A stretch of DNA of 64,000 nucleotides, taken from positions 32,491-96,490 of the forward strand of contig JAIXWR010000017.1 in the NCBI GenBank assembly GCA_027491155.1, given 5' to 3'. Positions 58,575 to 64,000 of this stretch are shown here, piece by piece; the first letter of the stretch is position 1, and each line of letters starts with the position of its first letter. A program made the position numbers and the translations under genes. Below the pieces are notes generated by a model. It ran no database searches. It was not told the origin of the DNA and was given only the letters and a program-made list of their open reading frames with translations. The DNA is from Verrucomicrobiaceae bacterium. GTDB lineage: Bacteria; Verrucomicrobiota; Verrucomicrobiia; Verrucomicrobiales; Akkermansiaceae.

Positions 58575-60254
58575 ATGGAAACACCGCCTTTCTCCGAACT
58601 CGGCCTGCCCGCCGAACTCCTCGCCGCCATCGAAAAGCTCGGCTACGAGCGCCCCTCGCCGATCCAGGCGATGGCGATCCCCGTCGCCCTCACCGGCCGC
58701 GACATCCTCGGCCTCTCGCACACCGGCTCCGGCAAGACCGCCGCCTTCACGCTGCCGCTTCTGGCCAAGCTCGACTTCAAGAAGTTCGCGCCCCAGGCCC
58801 TCATCCTCTGCCCGACCCGCGAGCTCGCGGTGCAGGTCTGCGAGGAAGTCCACCGCCTCGGCTCCCAGCTCGGCCAGCTCCGCGCGATCCCGGTTTACGG
58901 CGGGGCGCCGATGGACCGCCAGCTCCGCGCCCTGCGCGATGGCGTCCAGGTCGTGGTCGGCACTCCCGGCCGCGTGATGGACCACCTGCGCCGCGGGTCT
59001 TTCGATGTCAGCAAGATCGAAACCGTGGTGCTCGACGAGGCCGACCGCATGCTCGACCTCGGCTTCCGCGAGGAAATGGAGGAACTGCTCGCCGCGATCC
59101 CGACCGAGCGCCAGACGATGTTCTTCTCCGCGACCATGAGCCGCGGCGTGGCCCACCTGATCGGCAAGTTCGGCAAGAACCCCGAGACCATCCAGATCGA
59201 GCAGAAGGCCAAGACCGTCTCGACCATCGACCAGTGCTGCTACGAAGTACGGGAACGCTCGAAGGTCGAGGTGCTGTCCCGCCTGCTCGATATGGAGCAG
59301 TCCCGCCTCGCCATCATCTTTTGCAACACCAAGCGCTCCGTCGACGAGTGCACCGAGGCCCTGCTCGCCCGCGGCTACACCGCCGACCGCCTGCACGGCG
59401 ACATCACCCAGCAGATGCGCGAGCGCGTGCTGAAGCGCTTCCGCGACGGCACCATCGAGCTGCTCGTCGCCACGGACGTCGCCGCGCGCGGTCTGGACGT
59501 CGAGAACATCGATGTCGTCTTCAACTACGACCTGCCGCAGGACCCCGAGGACTATGTCCACCGCATCGGCCGCACCGGTCGCGCCGGCCGCAGCGGCCGC
59601 GCGGTGAGCTTCGTTTTCGGCCGCGAGATCCACCGCTTGGAAATGATCGAGCGCTACACCCGCCACCCGATCCGCCGCGAGCGGGTGCCGACCCAGGAGA
59701 TGGTGGAAGGCCGCCTCGCCGACCGCTTCTTCGACCAGATCAAGGAGCGCCTGGAGAAGGGCGAGTTCGAATCGCACGAAAGCCAGATGGACCGCCTGCT
59801 GGAGCAGGGCTTCACCCCGACCGACATCGCCGGCGTGCTGATCACCATGCTCAAGGAAAGCTCGACCCGCGAGTTCGGCGAGATTGCCGAGGACCGCGAA
59901 GTCCCGGGCCAGCGTGGCCGCCGCGAGGTCCGCGAGCCGCGCGGAGAGTTCCGCGAACGCGAGCCCCGCGCCCCGCGCGAACGCCGCGACGGGCCGCACG
60001 ACAACTCGAACATGGTCCCGCTCTTCTTCTCTCTCGGAAAATTCCACGGCGTGAAGGTCGGCGAGATCATCGGCATGCTCTACGGCGAAGCCGGCCTGCC
60101 GGACGGCGCCGTCGGCAACGTGAAACTCTTCGCCAAGCACAGCTGCATCGATGTCCGCGCCGACTGCGCCGAGCGATTGGTCCAGATCTCGAAAGGCGCC
60201 ACCCTGCGCGGCCGGAAGTTCGTCCTCGACTTCGACCGCGGCCCGCGGGGGTGA
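58575..60254 (+). CDS. DEAD-box ATP-dependent RNA helicase with DbpA RNA-binding domain
   Basis: A 559-aa protein. Motifs in order: Q motif (YERPSPIQ), I (HTGSGKT, near residue 50), Ia PTRELA, II VLDEAD (near 153), [27 protein letters not shown] and [13 protein letters not shown] (about 328). A spacer (about 440-480) is rich in Arg-Glu repeats ([19 protein letters not shown]), and the last 75 residues form a DbpA-type domain that binds rRNA ([11 protein letters not shown]). It unwinds RNA during ribosome assembly or in the cold. The ATG at 58575 begins [11 protein letters not shown]; no Shine-Dalgarno sequence precedes it. Confidence 0.95.
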   Translation: METPPFSELGLPAELLAAIEKLGYERPSPIQAMAIPVALTGRDILGLSHTGSGKTAAFTLPLLAKLDFKKFAPQALILCPTRELAVQVCEEVHRLGSQLGQLRAIPVYGGAPMDRQLRALRDGVQVVVGTPGRVMDHLRRGSFDVSKIETVVLDEADRMLDLGFREEMEELLAAIPTERQTMFFSATMSRGVAHLIGKFGKNPETIQIEQKAKTVSTIDQCCYEVRERSKVEVLSRLLDMEQSRLAIIFCNTKRSVDECTEALLARGYTADRLHGDITQQMRERVLKRFRDGTIELLVATDVAARGLDVENIDVVFNYDLPQDPEDYVHRIGRTGRAGRSGRAVSFVFGREIHRLEMIERYTRHPIRRERVPTQEMVEGRLADRFFDQIKERLEKGEFESHESQMDRLLEQGFTPTDIAGVLITMLKESSTREFGEIAEDREVPGQRGRREVREPRGEFREREPRAPRERRDGPHDNSNMVPLFFSLGKFHGVKVGEIIGMLYGEAGLPDGAVGNVKLFAKHSCIDVRADCAERLVQISKGATLRGRKFVLDFDRGPRG

Positions 60255-60264
60255 GGTTCACCCG

Positions 60265-60296
60265 GGACCGCCGGCTTCAGCCGGCCCTGCCGGTCC
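60265..60296. repeat. Short nested palindrome after the helicase gene
   Basis: GGACCG..CGGTCC (60265-60270 with 60291-60296) encloses GCCGGCTTCAGCCGGC (60270-60285). It has the look of a REP unit or a T-less transcription stop, 10 bases after the helicase stop. No other copy is seen in this window. Confidence 0.6.
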
Positions 60297-60378
60297 ATGG
60301 AGCCGGTGCCGGATCGTCACCGGTGTCCGAAACATCATGGCGGCCCGGCGGTTCCGGTGGAGAATCCTCCCGTCATCC

Positions 60379-61110
60379 ATGAAAGTCCTGCCGCTTCTTC
60401 TGCTCGCCCTTTTGCCTGCGTTCGCCGCCGCCGAAAGCCGCACCTGGATCTCCAACGACGGCCGGCCGATCGAGGGCGAATACCTGCGGGCCAACACCGA
60501 CTCGGTGGTGATCCGCCGCGCGGACGGCAAGGAGCTTTCCGTCCGTCTGAAATTCCTCAGCGCCGCCGACCGGGAATTCGTGCAAGCGAAGCTGGCCGCG
60601 GCGAACCCGGAGCCCGCCAAGGAGGAAAAGGCGCGGACGGACCTGAAATACGTCCTGCCCGACGGACACGAGCAATGGCCGGAGGATCGGAAGAAGCGCA
60701 TCACTGACGCAATGGACGCCGCGGTCGCGCTCTACAACACCCATGGCGTTTTCAAGAAGCAGGTGTGGGCCAACAACAGCCCGGGCACGCCGACCGCCGA
60801 TGCGAACTACGAGGGCTGGATCAATTTCGGCGGCAGCATCAACACCCGAGTCGCCCTGCACGAGATCAGCCACACGCTGGGGATCGGCACCCACCCGAAC
60901 TGGCAGGCGAACATCAAGGACGGCAAGTGGACCGGCAAGCACGCGCTGGCCCAGCTCCGGGAGTTCGATGGCAAGGACGCGACGCTCAGCGCCGACCGGA
61001 TGCACTTCTGGCCCTACGGGCTGAATTTCGACAACGAATCGAGCCCGGAGAACGATGTCCGCCACGTGAAGATGGTCGCCGCGATGCGCAAGGACATGGG
61101 CATCGAGTGA
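60379..61110 (+). CDS. Secreted SHD1-domain metallopeptidase-like protein
   Basis: A 243-aa protein with signal peptide (MKVLPLLLLALLPAFAAA). Residues 20-75 resemble the SLA1 homology domain 1 (RTWISNDGRPIEGEYLRAN, DGKELSVRLKFLSAADREFV). The rest carries the zinc motif HEISHTLGIGTH (H161, E162, H165, H172), where the third His is one residue later than in standard metzincins, and MHFWPYGLNFDNES as a Met-turn-like segment. It probably cleaves extracellular protein. The start is the ATG at 60379, fixed by the signal peptide. It lies 42 bases before the phospholipase D-like gene. Confidence 0.8.
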   Translation: MKVLPLLLLALLPAFAAAESRTWISNDGRPIEGEYLRANTDSVVIRRADGKELSVRLKFLSAADREFVQAKLAAANPEPAKEEKARTDLKYVLPDGHEQWPEDRKKRITDAMDAAVALYNTHGVFKKQVWANNSPGTPTADANYEGWINFGGSINTRVALHEISHTLGIGTHPNWQANIKDGKWTGKHALAQLREFDGKDATLSADRMHFWPYGLNFDNESSPENDVRHVKMVAAMRKDMGIE

Positions 61111-61152
61111 AGCGCGGCTTGCCGCGGGGCCCGTCCGCGGTTGGAATGCGAC

Positions 61153-62595
61153 ATGCCGGAAACACCCGCCGCGCGGATCGCGCCCTTCGCCGCCTGCCTG
61201 CTGCTCGCCTCGTGCGGATCGCTGCAGTCGAACGCCGTGCGCTCCATCGAGCGGAAGCCGCAGGTCAGCGACCCGGTGACCGGCAGCGGCCAGCTTGCGG
61301 TCAGTGCCTTCCGATCGACCACCATGGCGGCGCTGCGCCAGCCCGTCACCACGGTCCGCAGCGGGCTCGCCGTGCTGTGGCACCGGCCGCGCGAGGTGGT
61401 CAGCGGCAACCTGCCGCTGGAGATCCAGCTCCGGCCCGCGCCGGTGGAAGTCCCCGGATCGGAGGACTTCGAGCGCCTGCTGGACCGCGAGGGCATGCCG
61501 CGGCGTGAAGCGGGCAGCGTCGGGTGGCTGGTCGACGGCCCGGGCTTTTTTTCCGAGCTCGACCGCCAGCTCGCCGCGGCCACGCGGTCGGTCGACATGC
61601 AGTTCTTCATCTTCGACAACGACGACATCGCCGTGCGCTACGCCGACCGGCTGAAACGCCGGGCCGAAGAAGTGCCGGTGCGGGTCCTCTTCGACGACCT
61701 CGGCAGCAGCTTCGCCCACACCGCGGCGCCCGAAACGCCGGGACCGCGCGGCTTCCAGCCGCCCGCCGACATCGCCCGCTACTTGAAAGAGGACTCGAAG
61801 CTCCAGGTCCGCCGCACGCTGAACCCGTGGCTGGTGTGCGATCACACCAAGCTGCTGGTCTTCGACCGCCGCACCGCCATCCTCGGCGGGATGAACATGG
61901 GCCGCGAGTATTACTCCGAATGGCACGACCTGATGGTGAAGGTGGAGGGTCCCATCGTCGGTAGCCTGTCCCGCGAGTTCAGCTACGCTTGGCGGAAATC
62001 CGGGCCCTGGGGCGATCTCGCGCTGCTGCGGAAGCCCGCCTTTTTCCAACGCCCGGCGCCGGTCGATGGCGGCGTGCCGTTGCGCCTGCTGCGCACCGAC
62101 GCGGCCCGCGGCCGGACGCAGATCCTGGACGCCACGATGCTCGCCATCCGCGCCGCCCGGACGCGGATCTGGATCGAGAATCCCTACTTCGCCCATGACG
62201 ACATCGCGCAGGCCGTCGAGACCGCCGCCCGGCGCGGGGTGGACGTGCGCGTGATCATCCCGGCCCGCGGGGACTCGACGATCATGGACGCCGGCAACCT
62301 GGCCACCGCCCGCGCGATCCTCGAGGCGGGAGGCAAGGTGTACCGCTACCCGAAGATGACCCACATGAAGGCGATGATCGCCGACGGCTGGGCCTGCGTG
62401 GGATCGGCGAACCTCGACACCCTGAGCATGCGGATCAACCGCGAACTCAACCTCGCCGTGTCCGATCCCGCGGCGGTGAAGGATCTGGAGCAGCGGGTCT
62501 TCCTGCCGGATTTCCGGGCTTCGAAGCGGCTGGTGGTGAAGGACGTCTCGTCGCCGGTCGCGCCTCTCGCGGAGGCGATCGCGGACCAGCTCTGA
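61153..62595 (+). CDS. Phospholipase D-like lipoprotein (cardiolipin synthase-like)
   Basis: A 480-aa protein. A lipobox LLLASC (near residue 17) predicts a lipid-anchored periplasmic protein. Two HKD motifs are complete: H231-T-K233 with D (DHTKLLVFDRRTAI) and H404-M-K406 with D (THMKAMIADGWACVGSANLD). PLD-family enzymes transfer phosphatidyl groups; in bacteria many make cardiolipin. A TTG four codons upstream (61141) is possible, but the ATG gives a normal n-region. Confidence 0.9.
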   Translation: MPETPAARIAPFAACLLLASCGSLQSNAVRSIERKPQVSDPVTGSGQLAVSAFRSTTMAALRQPVTTVRSGLAVLWHRPREVVSGNLPLEIQLRPAPVEVPGSEDFERLLDREGMPRREAGSVGWLVDGPGFFSELDRQLAAATRSVDMQFFIFDNDDIAVRYADRLKRRAEEVPVRVLFDDLGSSFAHTAAPETPGPRGFQPPADIARYLKEDSKLQVRRTLNPWLVCDHTKLLVFDRRTAILGGMNMGREYYSEWHDLMVKVEGPIVGSLSREFSYAWRKSGPWGDLALLRKPAFFQRPAPVDGGVPLRLLRTDAARGRTQILDATMLAIRAARTRIWIENPYFAHDDIAQAVETAARRGVDVRVIIPARGDSTIMDAGNLATARAILEAGGKVYRYPKMTHMKAMIADGWACVGSANLDTLSMRINRELNLAVSDPAAVKDLEQRVFLPDFRASKRLVVKDVSSPVAPLAEAIADQL

Positions 62596-62624
62596 GAAGA
62601 GCGACGCCGGGTCGCAAGAATAGG

Positions 62625-62760
62625 AAATGTAGCGGCGGCCTGCGACCGCCGGTGACTGCGACAGAAGCGACGGAAGGGTTCGCTCTCGCACCAGGGTGGC
62701 GCGGGCCTTGCAGGCGGGCTCTTTGACAAAGTGCGGCGGTCGCAGACGGCCGCTACATTT
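62625..62760. repeat. MITE-like element, family A, copy 2
   Basis: 136 bp with perfect 12-bp terminal inverted repeats: AAATGTAGCGGC (62625-62636) and GCCGCTACATTT (62749-62760); the imperfect arms extend to about 26 bases. The right arm supplies the TAG stop of the metallophosphoesterase gene (62753-62755) and its last codons. No transposase is encoded, as expected for a MITE or REPIN. Confidence 0.85.
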
Positions 62761-63655
62761 TGAGGACCCGCGATTCCTCGCGGCCGTGGCCGGTGATCAC
62801 GATGCGGTCGGCGTGGACCTCGACGACCGAGAACGCGGTGATGCCCGGTTCGTGGAGCATCGAGCGGAAGGTCACGAAGGGGATCCCCTTGCGTTCGGCG
62901 AAGGCACCGGCGTGGTTGTGGCCGTTGAAATAGGCGGCGACGCAGGAGTGTCGGTCGAGGACGGCGAGGATCTCCCCGAAGTTCCAGGCCTGGTGCGGGT
63001 CGGCGGGCAGCAGGGGATGATGGCCGCAAACGATCGCGCGCTCCTTGGCGGCGTCCGCGGCGGTGAGTTCGCGGTCCAGCCAGGCGAGCTGGGCTTCCGC
63101 GATTCCGCCGTTCCAGGGCTGGGCGCCGGGCACCTTGGACTCTTGCAGGCGCTTCAGCAGGGCCGCGGCGGATTTCGTGGCGGGGGAATCCGCGTGCCGC
63201 TTGTAGGTCGAGAGGTCGTTGGTATCCAGCATCACGAAACGGATGCCGCCGCTACGAAAGGTGTAGTAGTCGTGCGGCATGCCCAGGGTGGCGACGACGC
63301 GGGCCTTCTCGGCATCGGCGACGTCGTAGTCGTGGTTTCCCAGCAAATGGTGGACGGGGTGACCGAGTCCGTCGAGCAGCGGGAGCAAGGTGCCGAAGGC
63401 CTTGAAGTCGCGGTCGATGAAGTCGCCGAGATGCAGGGTGAATTCGAGCTTCGCCGCGCGGAGGTTTTCCACCGCGAGCTTCAGTTTCTCCGGCGTGGCG
63501 CGGTAGTGGCGTTCGCCCTGCGGATCCGCGTCGGCATACTGCGCGTCGGTGATCAGTCCGAAGCGGAGCAGCGGCGCGGGCCCATCGGCGGCTTGCGAGG
63601 ATCGGGGGATCAAGGAAGACGCGGTGGCGGAGGCGAGAAAGGTGCGACGTTTCAC
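62753..63655 (-). CDS. Metallophosphoesterase, probably Tat-exported
   Basis: A 300-aa protein. The GTG at 63655 gives MKRRTFLASATASSLIPRS, a twin-arginine-type signal; an ATG at 63700 would add 15 residues before it. Metallophosphoesterase motifs: LITDAQYAD (near 38), LGDFIDRD, GNHDYD, GHHPLL and NGHNHAG, with two metal ions expected. It could hydrolyse phosphodiesters or act as a phosphatase outside the cytoplasm. The stop lies in repeat family A. It is convergent with the phospholipase D-like gene. Confidence 0.9.
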   Translation of the reverse strand: MKRRTFLASATASSLIPRSSQAADGPAPLLRFGLITDAQYADADPQGERHYRATPEKLKLAVENLRAAKLEFTLHLGDFIDRDFKAFGTLLPLLDGLGHPVHHLLGNHDYDVADAEKARVVATLGMPHDYYTFRSGGIRFVMLDTNDLSTYKRHADSPATKSAAALLKRLQESKVPGAQPWNGGIAEAQLAWLDRELTAADAAKERAIVCGHHPLLPADPHQAWNFGEILAVLDRHSCVAAYFNGHNHAGAFAERKGIPFVTFRSMLHEPGITAFSVVEVHADRIVITGHGREESRVLKM

Positions 63656-63895
63656 GGGGAGGAGGAGCGGCCCTAGACCGGGATGTCCGACGATGGCCAT
63701 GCGGCCTTCAGGAATCAACCCGGGAGTGGGAGAGGGCGCCTTTCCCACTCCCGCCGGGCGCACCACGAGGGCGGCCTGCAATCGCCAGCCAGGCGGATCT
63801 TGAAGCCGCCGCGGGCAAGCGGGGAGTCATGGGGGTTGGAGAAAGAAAAAGGCCGCACCCGCACGGAACGGATGCGGCCTTGGAAGTGCCGGAAT
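63656..63895. other. Gap with hairpins upstream of the metallophosphoesterase gene
   Basis: 240 bases between two minus-strand genes. An 11-bp perfect hairpin CGGGAGTGGGA..TCCCACTCCCG is at 63721-63753, and a terminator at 63844-63881. No coding frame is supported, apart from the optional N-terminal extension from 63700. Confidence 0.5.
63844..63881 (-). terminator. Rho-independent terminator of the sulfatase gene
   Basis: A 9-bp stem (AAGGCCGCA at 63849-63857 with TGCGGCCTT at 63873-63881) with a 15-nt loop that has its own short pairing. On the minus strand it ends in TTTTTCTTTC. It lies 15 bases past the stop of the partial sulfatase. Confidence 0.8.
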
Positions 63896-64000
63896 TTACT
63901 GCTTGGAGCCGGAGGTGACGGCTTCCATCACGCGTTCCAGGTTGAAGCTGCCGGGCTTCTGGCGCGGCGGGAATTCCTTGAAGCTCTGCAGCCACTGGCC
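63896..64000 (-). CDS. Sulfatase, C-terminal fragment at window edge
   Basis: Only the last 34 codons are in view, stopping at the TAA at 63896-63898; the gene continues beyond the window. QWLQSFKEFPPRQKPGSFNL is the typical tail of secreted arylsulfatases of this group. Start and catalytic Cys cannot be seen. It would be the second sulfatase in the region. Confidence 0.7.
   Translation of the reverse strand, partial: GQWLQSFKEFPPRQKPGSFNLERVMEAVTSGSKQ

Noticed and set aside
1..64000. rRNA, tRNA or phage genes
   Set aside because: None of the gaps contains a recognisable tRNA cloverleaf or rRNA core, and no integrase or structural phage protein was found.

Overview
The window is GC-rich (about two thirds G+C by eye) chromosomal DNA that reads like a member of the Verrucomicrobiota, close in style to Luteolibacter/Haloferula-type Verrucomicrobiales. 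This is inferred from the gene families, not from a marker gene. The families include PVC-type 'membrane-bound dehydrogenase' beta-propeller proteins, DUF1080 3-keto-disaccharide hydrolase-like proteins, sulfatases, an autotransporter-strand-repeat protein, giant Calx-beta and CotH/lamin-tail exoproteins, an EF-hand plus I78-like protein, and many start codons without a Shine-Dalgarno sequence. There are no rRNA or tRNA genes, no CRISPR array, no insertion sequence and no prophage.

Layout. 1-3.2 kb: tail of a winged-helix regulator overlapping an EEP-family hydrolase, then a minus-strand pair (sugar isomerase/epimerase and Gfo/Idh/MocA oxidoreductase). 3.3-19.6 kb: two giant secreted proteins (2244 and about 2286 aa) on the minus strand, flanking ribose-phosphate pyrophosphokinase and a smaller Calx-beta exoprotein. 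19.8-25.3 kb: rlmN, an acidic coiled-coil protein, a double nucleotidyltransferase, a candidate structured RNA with a terminator, and a HAD-IIA phosphatase. 25.6-36.4 kb: a carbohydrate-oriented secreted set (SGNH/PVC propeller protein, two DUF1080 proteins, a YkgJ cysteine-cluster protein, a propeller-like hydrolase homologue, the EF-hand/I78 protein, and a GH20 hexosaminidase fused to a degenerate SGNH domain). 36.4-49.6 kb: membrane transglutaminase, autotransporter-strand protein, flavin-dependent halogenase, and a 1470-aa SGNH/propeller/HEAT/discoidin/cupredoxin protein. 50-64 kb: DsbD-N domain protein, sulfatase, DUF1232 protein, PspA, a uracil-DNA glycosylase lacking most Fe-S cysteines, asparaginase-like protein, GH43, a DUF2383-like protein, aldehyde dehydrogenase, DEAD-box helicase, SHD1-metallopeptidase, phospholipase D-like lipoprotein, metallophosphoesterase and the end of another sulfatase.

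How the genes fit together. Most products carry signal peptides and act on glycans or on the cell exterior (GH20, GH43, sulfatases, DUF1080, SGNH, CotH/LTD/F5-8C). With the Gfo/Idh/MocA and isomerase pair this suggests a saprophytic polymer degrader. Housekeeping genes (prs, rlmN, DEAD-box helicase) are scattered among these, mostly as single units or short operons with 4-bp overlaps.

Intergenic DNA is unusual. Several families of short palindromic or MITE-like repeats occupy the gaps. Three coding regions end inside such repeats, and one repeat-like stretch seems to have entered a coding region. The strongest candidate for something undescribed is the minus-strand pair of hairpins at 24347-24447: the loops match in register while the stems differ, and a terminator follows.
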